This document shows positions 1-5,015 of a DNA stretch of 5,015 bases, piece by piece. The notes beneath the pieces were generated by a model. That model saw only the letters and a program-made list of their open reading frames with translations, was not told the origin of the DNA and searched no databases. The position numbers were made by a program, and so were the translations under genes. Origin of the DNA: Flavobacteriales bacterium UBA7325 (lineage in GTDB: Bacteria > Bacteroidota > Bacteroidia > Flavobacteriales_D > Crocinitomicaceae); contig DKPV01000060.1 of assembly GCA_002471375.1 (NCBI GenBank), positions 1 through 5,015 on the forward strand, given 5' to 3'. Every line of letters starts with the position of its first letter. The first letter of the stretch is position 1.

Positions 1-218
1 AAAGGTGAGGTAAGAGCTCACCGGGTTTTTGGTGACAAAGATCGCTTGGTAAACCTTACGGGCTGAAAGACCAAATAAGCTCAGGAATGCTTAGGCATGG
101 AGGATTACTCGTCCAATCTGAGTGGGTAGGTCGTTCGATCTCGACCGTGAGGTCGAGGCTAGATAAATGATAGACGTTTCACTTCTGTGAGATTACAGAA
201 CCCGGCTTATGGTTTGCC
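1..218 (+). ncRNA. rnpB: RNase P RNA, bacterial class A-like, 3' part (5' end outside window)
   Basis: This is the catalytic RNA of ribonuclease P, which removes the 5' leader from precursor tRNAs. The order of conserved blocks matches the E. coli RNA as I remember it. A P12-type hairpin comes first (GGTGAG at 4-9 pairs with CTCACC at 17-22, loop GTAAGAG). Next are TGGTGACA, GGTAAACC (48-55), GACCAAATA (69-77), GGGTAGG (124-130), AGATAAATGA (161-170), and finally ACAGAACCCGGCTTAT (195-210), the 3' strand of the P4 core. Other visible helices are P15 (CTCAG 80-84 with CTGAG 118-122), P18 (TCGACC 141-146 with GGTCGA 151-156, GTGA tetraloop) and a P19-like hairpin (178-182 with 187-191). P1 through about P11, including the 5' strand of P4, lie before base 1. 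The 3' end near 218 is estimated from the last possible P1 bases (GGTTTGCC). The last ~26 bases are antisense to the end of the next gene. Confidence 0.95.
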
Positions 219-720
219 TTTTATTTTTATCCTTACTCCAACATTTAGCTTGAATAAAAAATTTGTCCAACGCAATGGAAATCCCACGAGGTTTTCCGAT
301 TAATATTGTTTTGTGCCGATAACCATCGAGATGATAATCCAGAAGGGTGCATTGAACTGAGAGGATGTTGTATGTGCGAGCTTTCTTAACTGTATTTAGT
401 GTTGTGAGATAAGGTTTTCGCTGTGCGTTCTTTAGAATGATCGAGTCTCCAATAATAGATGCTGATCTAAAACGACGCATGAAATTAGTGAGTATCAAAA
501 AGACTGCAAATAAAGTGAATCCAACTATTGCAGCGGTTATAAAATTAAATACATCATAAAGAAATAATGCTACCGTAGTTAGCAGTAGGACGATAAAAAT
601 CGTGTAAATTAAGGTCTTGATCCTTCCGAAATATTTGGTACCAGATAAATTAATTCGCTTGTTGGATTCAAGCAATTTTGCGTAGGGTCTAAAATCAGCA
701 AGATTTGATTCTCTTGTCAT
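193..720 (-). CDS. Hypothetical two-pass membrane protein, 175 aa
   Basis: I do not recognise a named family. The N-terminus (about residues 1-35) is polar and basic. Two hydrophobic segments follow, at about 36-55 (LIYTIFIVLLLTTVALFLY) and 59-80 (FITAAIVGFTLFAVFLILTNF), separated by a short turn. A basic stretch, MRRFR (81-85), then suggests that the C-terminal part is cytoplasmic. Residues ~87-150 alternate short hydrophobic strands (ASIIGDSIILKN, CTLLDYHLDGY, KTILIG), in the style of small membrane-anchored PH-like proteins; this is a guess from pattern only. The tail is very basic (KDKNKRQ). The ATG at 720 is the first in frame and has no Shine-Dalgarno sequence, as is usual in Bacteroidota. 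The gene converges on rnpB, and its last eight or so codons and its stop are antisense to the conserved RNase P 3' end. It is separated from the upstream lipoprotein gene by 69 bases, so co-transcription is possible. Confidence 0.72.
   Translation of the reverse strand: MTRESNLADFRPYAKLLESNKRINLSGTKYFGRIKTLIYTIFIVLLLTTVALFLYDVFNFITAAIVGFTLFAVFLILTNFMRRFRSASIIGDSIILKNAQRKPYLTTLNTVKKARTYNILSVQCTLLDYHLDGYRHKTILIGKPRGISIALDKFFIQAKCWSKDKNKRQTISRVL
211..230 (+). terminator. Probable rnpB terminator (P1 3' strand plus T-rich tract)
   Basis: Right after the conserved GGCTTAT comes GGTTTGCC (211-218), the expected position of the 3' strand of helix P1, and then TTTTATTTTTAT (219-230). In many bacteria the terminal P1 helix followed by a U run ends rnpB transcription. 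The pairing partner would be at the RNA's 5' end, outside the window, so the stem cannot be checked here. The tract lies inside the coding region of the convergent minus-strand gene. Confidence 0.4.
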
Positions 721-739
721 TGTCGGTGATTGTGCTACT

Positions 740-770
740 CAAATATGACAATAAAATTTTAATTTCCCAA
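740..770 (-). promoter_or_regulatory. Candidate Bacteroidota-type promoter for the 175-aa membrane protein
   Basis: On the minus strand, the 69-base gap between the two genes contains CATATTTG (747 to 740), one mismatch from the TAnnTTTG -7 element. A TTG (770 to 768) lies 20 bases upstream of it and could serve as the -33 element. This would place the transcript start about 10-15 bases before the ATG. The gap is very AT-rich, so a chance match is possible. No hairpin with a T run that could terminate the upstream gene was seen here. Confidence 0.35.
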
Positions 771-789
771 TATTTTGTTTAAAATGCGC

Positions 790-1758
790 TTAATCTAACT
801 TATTTACAATACGTTCTATCATAGGGTGGTACTGAAGTAATGCATCCTTTTTGGCAGGGTTCAACTTGAAGTCCACGGATCGCGACTCTAAGTAATCATA
901 GAGAGGGAAAGTATGGAGTTTCTCATTAATGATCGAATTGTGTCCTGGATTCGTATAATACTGAATAAACTTCTTCGCCATGATGTAGTTCTCGGCTTGA
1001 TTAACAATTGCCATCGGGAGTACGTCGTAATATGATCCTCTACGCAAACCGTTCGGGAAAATGAGCTTATCTGAGCCTGCTCCCTTTAGACTGTCGCGTA
1101 ACAGCTCGACATGACTGTGTCTTGTTAGAATTGCTGGCAGTGTATCGCTATGACTCGTGAGTTGTGATTGTTGAACGCCGGTCGAATCCCATCGCTCAAT
1201 CCAACTATAAGTGTCTACTTGGTTCTTATACTGTCTGAGTGGACTTAAAAAACTTAAAATATCTTCTCTCGTGAGTGAATAGGAATGCGGTGTTTTGAAT
1301 AGATCCTGATAGGTTCTGGCTGTGATCAAAGTGTCTGATGGGTAATAAATCACAAAAGGATCGATTCCTAGTGAGACATAAGAATACTTGTACGAAATGT
1401 AGTCGTTATCAGCGTTATTAAAAGCATCTTTTTCGTAGACTGGTTGCAGCAGTTTTTCTTGCCACAACCTAAAGGCGCTATGAGACGATTCAGAAAGGAC
1501 TAGATCGATACCGGAATTATACCCTTCGTTACGCATGAGGCCTATGAGGGCATCTGTTGTTATGGGGCGAATAATGACGCGAGCCTTATTTTGTGCAGAG
1601 AATCCCTTGAAAAGAGAAGTATCACCTTCTACCAGATAATCTGAAGCGATCACTAATGTATTATTTTCCGCAGGATTCGCCTTTTTTACATGACATGCTG
1701 GAAGCACCAAGAGGAGAATACAAGTTATCGCAGTGAGAAAAAGGTTGTTTTGACACAT
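790..1758 (-). CDS. Lipoprotein, Fe3+-type ABC transporter substrate-binding protein, 322 aa
   Basis: This is probably the solute-binding lipoprotein of an ABC importer, of the family that includes ferric-ion binders such as FbpA. Residues 4-21 are a hydrophobic signal segment ending in the lipobox L19-P20-A21-C22, so the mature protein should be lipid-anchored at Cys22. The mature start, NTLVIASDYL (33-42), is the first strand of the periplasmic-binding fold. The segments IRPITTDALIGLMRNEGYNSGIDLVLSES, KLLQPVYE, YVSLGIDPFVIYY, AIVNQAENYIMAKKFIQYY and the final FPLYDYL follow the order seen in FbpA-type proteins (tA.i..ik.EG..sPaDV, LL.P, rvvvY, then AKKFv.fl). The tandem tyrosines that bind iron in FbpA are not evident at the matching place, where ILTRHSHVELL is found, so the ligand may not be bare Fe3+. 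No permease or ATPase gene lies beside it. The ATG at 1758 is the only good start, since an in-frame TGA sits two codons upstream. The substrate is inferred with low confidence; the fold and lipoprotein nature are firmer. Confidence 0.8.
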   Translation of the reverse strand: MCQNNLFLTAITCILLLVLPACHVKKANPAENNTLVIASDYLVEGDTSLFKGFSAQNKARVIIRPITTDALIGLMRNEGYNSGIDLVLSESSHSAFRLWQEKLLQPVYEKDAFNNADNDYISYKYSYVSLGIDPFVIYYPSDTLITARTYQDLFKTPHSYSLTREDILSFLSPLRQYKNQVDTYSWIERWDSTGVQQSQLTSHSDTLPAILTRHSHVELLRDSLKGAGSDKLIFPNGLRRGSYYDVLPMAIVNQAENYIMAKKFIQYYTNPGHNSIINEKLHTFPLYDYLESRSVDFKLNPAKKDALLQYHPMIERIVNKLD

Positions 1759-1762
1759 CTCT

Positions 1763-1770
1763 CAAAGATA
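1763..1770 (-). promoter_or_regulatory. TATCTTTG -7 element upstream of the binding lipoprotein gene
   Basis: Read on the minus strand, TATCTTTG (1770 to 1763) is an exact match to the Bacteroidota -7 consensus TAnnTTTG. It ends only four bases (AGAG) before the ATG at 1758. If used, transcription would start at or next to the A of the ATG, giving a leaderless or nearly leaderless mRNA. No clear TTG-type -33 element is visible at the right distance. The exact match supports the call, while the tight spacing and missing -33 element weaken it. Confidence 0.42.
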
Positions 1771-1868
1771 TTTAAAGAATTAGAAATTGATGCGACCTTG
1801 AAGTTAAAAGATTTCAGGCGATATGAGTGCATATCATATTCGGTCAGTGTAGGTGCACATAAAATAGC

Positions 1869-1876
1869 TATCTTTG
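1869..1876 (+). promoter_or_regulatory. TATCTTTG -7 element upstream of the HEAT-like gene
   Basis: TATCTTTG is an exact match to the Bacteroidota -7 consensus TAnnTTTG. It lies 14 bases before the ATG at 1891, so the expected leader is only about 7-10 bases, AT-rich (AAAAAATTCAAT) and without a Shine-Dalgarno sequence. No good TTG -33 element is visible upstream. The same octamer faces the divergent lipoprotein gene. The remainder of the 132-base intergenic region (1759-1890) holds nothing else I can identify. The position also supports the ATG at 1891 over the longer open frame that begins at 1690. Confidence 0.5.
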
Positions 1877-1890
1877 CCAAAAAATTCAAT

Positions 1891-2439
1891 ATGGCGGACG
1901 CGAAAGAAAAGCAAAAATTGCAGAGTATTATGCTCGACTTGAATTCTGGTGATTCAAAAAAAATGATGAAAGCGATTAAGGCGCTTGAAAAGAATGGAGA
2001 TTCTTCTGTGATCAAGCCGGTCGTCGAAATTTTAATGAACGGGTTACCAGAGAAACAGCAGTCTTCTCTAATTGAGTTACTCTGCAGTCTTAAGGATACT
2101 TCAGTTGTTGTTGAAATGATGGAAGTTCTGGAGGATGAAAAGTTTCTTCCTGCTCGCCAAATGGTCCTTTCAGCTATCTGGAATATGAAAATTGATTTCA
2201 GCGGTTATATTGATGATTTTGTATACATCGCAACTGTTGGAGATTTCATGGAAGCACTCGACTGTCTAACGATTATCGAAAATCTTGAAGGGCCTTTCCT
2301 AGAAGAGGATATCCTTGAATGCCAACTTCATCTGAAGAATTACATGGAAAGTAATCCTCCACACGATGAACAACGCTCTCACATTTTAAGCGAGATTGCT
2401 CTTCTTATTAAGGAGATCAATATGAACTTGGATGACTAA
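1891..2439 (+). CDS. HEAT-repeat-like all-helical protein, 182 aa
   Basis: This is a soluble, acidic and apparently all-helical protein with no signal peptide, membrane segment or catalytic motif. Amphipathic helices pair up like HEAT repeats: about residues 22-50 (KKMMKAIKALEK, then VIKPVVEIL), 55-81 (QQSSLIELLCSL, then VVVEMMEVLED), 86-115 (ARQMVLSAIWNM, then IDDFVYIA) and 118-150 (FMEALDCLTIIENL, then EEDILECQLHL). The C-terminal helix is at 160-178. Such folds usually act as protein-binding scaffolds; its partner cannot be told from the sequence. The frame is open back to 1690, but the extra residues would overlap the divergent lipoprotein gene and cross the intergenic promoter region. 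The ATG at 1891 gives a typical MADAKEKQKL start behind an exact -7 element, so I chose it. The gene converges on sufD, and its TAA shares bases 2437-2438 with the sufD TAG. Confidence 0.8.
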   Translation: MADAKEKQKLQSIMLDLNSGDSKKMMKAIKALEKNGDSSVIKPVVEILMNGLPEKQQSSLIELLCSLKDTSVVVEMMEVLEDEKFLPARQMVLSAIWNMKIDFSGYIDDFVYIATVGDFMEALDCLTIIENLEGPFLEEDILECQLHLKNYMESNPPHDEQRSHILSEIALLIKEINMNLDD

Positions 2440-3695
2440 TTAAAGTCCCAACCGAAACGTTCTTTTAATAAACGTTCAATATAACTTACAACAGAATCGT
2501 TTTCTAGATGCTCTAGCACTTCACCTATGAATGCGCTTACCATAAGTTTTCTTGCTGATTTCTCAGAAAGACCTCTAGCTCGCAAGTAAAAAACTGCTTC
2601 CTCATCTAATTGGCCTGTTGTTGAACCATGTGAACATTTCACATCATCAGCATAGATTTCCAATTCTGGCTTCGAATTTACGTTAGCATCATCCGAAAGA
2701 AGAACATTTCCGTTCGACTGAAAAGCATTAATCTTTTGAGCGTCTTTTCTCACAAATACTTTACCGTTAAAGACAGCAGTTGCCTTTTCGTCGATTACAC
2801 CTTTGTAGAGCTCGTTTGAATTGCAATTCGCCGCTATATGATCTACAGTTGTGTGATTGTCTACGTGTTGCTTCCCCTTTAAAAGGTAAGCTCCATTCAT
2901 ATTCGTTGTACAATTTTGACCATTCACATTCACGTGAATGTTGTTTCGTACAAGTCCACCGTTTAGTGTGATAGTATTCAGTGTGAATGTTGAATCTTTC
3001 GCCTGATTCACATATTCTGAATTAATATGAGTTGTCGTCTCCTCTTCGTACTGAAGTTTATCTAGTGTCAAATGTGCATTTTCCTCAACGATAATTTCAG
3101 TGATCGAGTTAGTGAAAGATTGGTCGCTATCCTCAGAGAAGAATCCTTGAATAATCGAAGCCTTTGAAAAAGCCCTTGCAGTAATAACTGTTCTAAAGTT
3201 TGTAAGCTGTTTCTCTCCTTTCGTAATATGAATTATTTGAATCGGTTGATCAACTACTGCATTTTTAGCAATTTCGATCCAAATACCATCATTCAAATAA
3301 CATGTATTGAGAGCGTTGAATACTTCCTTTCCATGCTTGATGCCAGTATGCTTAAGTTCTTCTGATGAGCAAGCTGAAAGTTGTTTACAAGAAAGTCCTG
3401 TTGGAAGTGAATTCGATAGCTCTTGCGATAAGTAACCATTCACAAAGATTAAAGTTAAAGCACTCTCATCGATTATATAAGATGAAGTATCGCTTACCTC
3501 TTGTGTGTTTGAATGGAAATCAATCTTTCCAAGTTTAGCGACTCTTGTATATTTCCAAGCCTCTGTTCTCGTCGTTGGGAGATCAAAAGTCTCCAGTGTT
3601 TTTGAAGCATCTTCAATAGAGCTTCCAGGAAGGGCAATAGATGTAGTACTCAATCCCTTGATGAAAGCATGTTTATTTTCTACTACCATTCCCAT
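2436..3695 (-). CDS. sufD: Fe-S cluster assembly protein SufD, 419 aa
   Basis: SufD is the SufB paralogue in the cytosolic SufBC2D complex, where the SufB-SufD pair forms the scaffold on which iron-sulfur clusters are built; SufD is also linked to iron entry. The N-terminal helical part carries the family motif TRTEAWKYT (42-50). Residues ~130-370 are the right-handed beta-helix core. The family signature lies at the end of the core: FNGKVFVRKDAQKINAFQSN (309-328), then ADDVKCSHGSTTGQLDEEAVF (349-369), which contains Cys354 and His356; the His corresponds to E. coli His360, which is implicated in cluster assembly. A helical C-terminus follows (FYLRARGLSEKSARKLMVSAF). The length is normal for the family. 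The start follows the sufC stop after a single base (TAA-G-ATG), which indicates translational coupling; the ATG two codons later (3689) is an alternative start. The TAG stop shares bases with the stop of the convergent HEAT-like gene. Confidence 0.97.
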   Translation of the reverse strand: MGMVVENKHAFIKGLSTTSIALPGSSIEDASKTLETFDLPTTRTEAWKYTRVAKLGKIDFHSNTQEVSDTSSYIIDESALTLIFVNGYLSQELSNSLPTGLSCKQLSACSSEELKHTGIKHGKEVFNALNTCYLNDGIWIEIAKNAVVDQPIQIIHITKGEKQLTNFRTVITARAFSKASIIQGFFSEDSDQSFTNSITEIIVEENAHLTLDKLQYEEETTTHINSEYVNQAKDSTFTLNTITLNGGLVRNNIHVNVNGQNCTTNMNGAYLLKGKQHVDNHTTVDHIAANCNSNELYKGVIDEKATAVFNGKVFVRKDAQKINAFQSNGNVLLSDDANVNSKPELEIYADDVKCSHGSTTGQLDEEAVFYLRARGLSEKSARKLMVSAFIGEVLEHLENDSVVSYIERLLKERFGWDFN

Positions 3696-3696
3696 C

Positions 3697-4449
3697 TTAA
3701 AGTGCTAATTCTTCTTTGATCCAGTCGTACCCTTTTTCCTCTAATTCGAGTGCCAATTCTTTTCCTCCAGTTTTAACAATTTTCCCTTCGTAAAGAACAT
3801 GAACAAAATCAGGGACGATATAGTCTAGAAGTCTTTGGTAGTGTGTAATAACGATCGATGCTGTATCATTGCTCTTAAGTTTGTTCACTCCGTTCGCAAC
3901 AATTCTTAAGGCATCAATATCTAGTCCAGAATCAGTTTCATCTAGGATAGCTAATTTTGGCTCTAGCATGGCCATTTGGAAAATCTCATTTCGTTTCTTT
4001 TCACCTCCTGAAAATCCTTCATTTACACTTCTTGAAGCTAACTTAGCATCTAATTCAACAAGAGCAGACTTTTCACGTACACGAGCCATAAAGTCTTTCG
4101 CGGAAAGAGCTTCTTCACCCTTATGCTCGCGTATCTCATTGATTGCTGAGCGTAAAAAATTAACATTTGATACACCAGGAATTTCTACCGGATATTGAAA
4201 TGCAAGGAACAATCCTTCACGTGCTCGATCTTCTGTGTCGAGATCAAGTAGATCACCACCATTAAAATCAACTGAACCATCGGTTACTTCGTATTCCTCA
4301 CGTCCTGCTAAAACAGATGCAAGTGTACTTTTTCCAGCGCCGTTTGGACCCATGATCGCATGAGTCTCTCCAGCCTTTACCTCAAGGTTTAAACCTTTCA
4401 ATATTTCTTTGCCATCAATTGTGGCGTGTAAGTTTTTAATTATTATCAC
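3697..4449 (-). CDS. sufC: Fe-S cluster assembly ATPase SufC, 250 aa
   Basis: SufC is the ABC-type ATPase of the SufBC2D complex. It binds SufB and SufD and drives the conformational change needed for cluster assembly; it is not a transporter. All nucleotide-binding motifs are intact: Walker A GPNGAGKST (34-42), Q-loop FQYPVEIPG (84-92), ABC signature FSGGEKKRNEI (146-156), Walker B LAILDETDSGLD (167-178) with its catalytic Glu, and switch His203 in ITHYQR. The length equals that of family members. The start codon is GTG at 4449 (MIIIKNLHA), which lines up with the usual MLxIKNLH beginning; a TAG lies in frame two codons upstream, so a longer form is excluded. AGAAG directly before the GTG resembles a ribosome-binding site but is too close to act as a normal one. 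The gene lies 23 bases after sufB and 1 base before sufD, in one operon. Confidence 0.98.
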   Translation of the reverse strand: MIIIKNLHATIDGKEILKGLNLEVKAGETHAIMGPNGAGKSTLASVLAGREEYEVTDGSVDFNGGDLLDLDTEDRAREGLFLAFQYPVEIPGVSNVNFLRSAINEIREHKGEEALSAKDFMARVREKSALVELDAKLASRSVNEGFSGGEKKRNEIFQMAMLEPKLAILDETDSGLDIDALRIVANGVNKLKSNDTASIVITHYQRLLDYIVPDFVHVLYEGKIVKTGGKELALELEEKGYDWIKEELAL

Positions 4450-4472
4450 CTTCTAGTGTTTAATCGTTCTAT

Positions 4473-5015
4473 TTATCCGACAGACCCTTCCAGGCTGATC
4501 GTTAATAATTTCTGTGCTTCTACTGCAAACTCCATCGGGAGTTGATTTAGTACTTCTTTACAATAACCGTTTACGATCAGTCCAATTGCACTTTCTTCGC
4601 TTAGGCCACGCTGCTTACAATAGAAAATTTGGTCTTCACCAATTTTAGAGGTCGTAGCCTCATGTTCTATCTTAGCAGAACTATTCTTACACTCTATGTA
4701 TGGAAAAGTATGTGCACCACACTCATCTGTCATCAGGAGAGAATCGCATTGAGAGAAGTTTCTCGCGTTGGTTGCATTCTTATGGACTTGTACAAGTCCG
4801 CGGTATGAATTATGAGACTTACCAGCCGAAATTCCTTTGGAGATTATTGTGCTCTTGGTATTTTTCCCAAGATGAATCATTTTAGTTCCTGTGTCGGCCT
4901 GCTGATAATTATTGGTAACCGCAACAGAGTAAAACTCGCCGATTGAATTATCTCCTCTTAAGATACAAGATGGGTATTTCCATGTGACAGCAGAACCTGT
5001 TTCAACTTGTGTCCA
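4473..5015 (-). CDS. sufB: Fe-S cluster assembly protein SufB, C-terminal 180 aa (5' end outside window)
   Basis: SufB is the scaffold subunit on which the Suf system assembles iron-sulfur clusters, receiving sulfur from the cysteine desulfurase. The frame is open to the window edge, and the visible part starts WTQVETGSAVTWKYPSC, a known SufB segment. Next come RGDNSIGEFYSVAVTNN and the beta-helix repeats (KMIHLGKNTKSTIISKG). The cluster-assembly Cys, equal to E. coli Cys405, is in ARNFSQCDSLL (codon at 4746-4748). The Glu equal to E. coli Glu434 lies in KIEHEATTSKIGEDQ, followed by IFYCKQRGLSEE. The C-terminus EFAVEAQKLLTISLEGSVG is almost identical to the E. coli end. About 300 N-terminal residues are missing because the window ends, not because the gene is broken. 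An ATG at 4880 (MIHLGK) is internal and is not the start. sufC follows after 23 bases. Confidence 0.97.
   Translation of the reverse strand, partial: WTQVETGSAVTWKYPSCILRGDNSIGEFYSVAVTNNYQQADTGTKMIHLGKNTKSTIISKGISAGKSHNSYRGLVQVHKNATNARNFSQCDSLLMTDECGAHTFPYIECKNSSAKIEHEATTSKIGEDQIFYCKQRGLSEESAIGLIVNGYCKEVLNQLPMEFAVEAQKLLTISLEGSVG

Noticed and set aside
1690..1890. N-terminal extension of the HEAT-like protein (67 extra residues from an ATG at 1690)
   Set aside because: It would overlap the divergent lipoprotein gene by 69 bases and run through the intergenic promoter region. The extra residues do not look like part of the helical repeat protein, and the ATG at 1891 has a well-placed -7 element.
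1725..2015. 96-residue open frame on the minus strand
   Set aside because: It is antisense to the start of the HEAT-like gene and the divergent intergenic region, and its Phe/Ser/Ile-rich composition is typical of a reverse-strand shadow.
2455..2477. Direct repeat AAACGTTC (2455-2462 and 2470-2477), able to form a 6-bp hairpin through the palindrome AACGTT
   Set aside because: It comes from the similar codons of ERLLKERF at the end of sufD. The stem is short, the loop AT-rich, and no T run follows, so it is not a convincing terminator or operator.
3869..4198. 109-residue open frame on the plus strand
   Set aside because: It lies wholly antisense to sufC, whose motifs are intact. The shorter plus-strand frames at 2780-2971, 3505-3708 and 4700-4885 are likewise shadows of sufD and sufB.
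4880..5015. Possibility that the SufB frame is a truncated gene starting at the ATG at 4880
   Set aside because: The frame continues without a stop to the window edge and encodes a good SufB sequence (WTQVETGSAVTWKYPSC and onward), so the gene is cut by the window and not broken.
1..5015. CRISPR arrays, insertion sequences, attachment sites, tRNA genes
   Set aside because: No regularly spaced repeats, terminal inverted repeats, transposase or integrase motifs, or tRNA cloverleaf were seen on reading both strands.

Overview
The window looks like chromosomal DNA from a member of the Bacteroidota, probably a flavobacterium-like lineage. This rests on three things: the Suf proteins match the family closely in a Bacteroidota style, exact TAnnTTTG promoter elements sit in front of genes, and most gene starts lack a Shine-Dalgarno sequence and have AT-rich leaders instead. 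The base composition is moderately AT-rich. The assignment is inferred from these traits, not from a database match.

Layout, left to right. (1) Bases 1 to about 218 hold the 3' part of the RNase P RNA gene (rnpB) on the + strand, followed by a T-rich probable terminator. (2) Converging on it, and overlapping its last ~26 bases, is a minus-strand gene for a 175-residue protein with two membrane segments and no recognised family. (3) Next on the minus strand is a gene for a lipoprotein resembling the periplasmic substrate-binding proteins of Fe3+-type ABC transporters. No permease or ATPase partner is visible. (4) A 132-base divergent intergenic region carries an exact TATCTTTG element facing each flanking gene. 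(5) A + strand gene encodes a 182-residue all-helical, HEAT-repeat-like protein. (6) The rest of the window is the minus-strand suf operon, transcribed from right to left: sufB (C-terminal 180 residues only, cut by the window edge), sufC and sufD.

SufB, SufC and SufD form the SufBC2D scaffold-ATPase complex, which builds iron-sulfur clusters in the cytosol. All key residues that can be seen are present: the SufB cluster-assembly Cys and Glu, the full SufC ATPase motif set, and the SufD Cys-x-His motif. The sufD and HEAT-like genes converge and share bases at their stop codons, so the cysteine desulfurase gene sufS, which often follows sufD in this phylum, is not there.

Nothing in the window points strongly to an undescribed defence, mobile or biosynthetic system; it reads as core housekeeping DNA. 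The points most worth a second look are the antisense overlap of a coding gene with the conserved 3' end of rnpB, the paired TATCTTTG elements with little or no leader, and the orphan binding protein that seems to lack the usual iron-ligand tyrosine pair.
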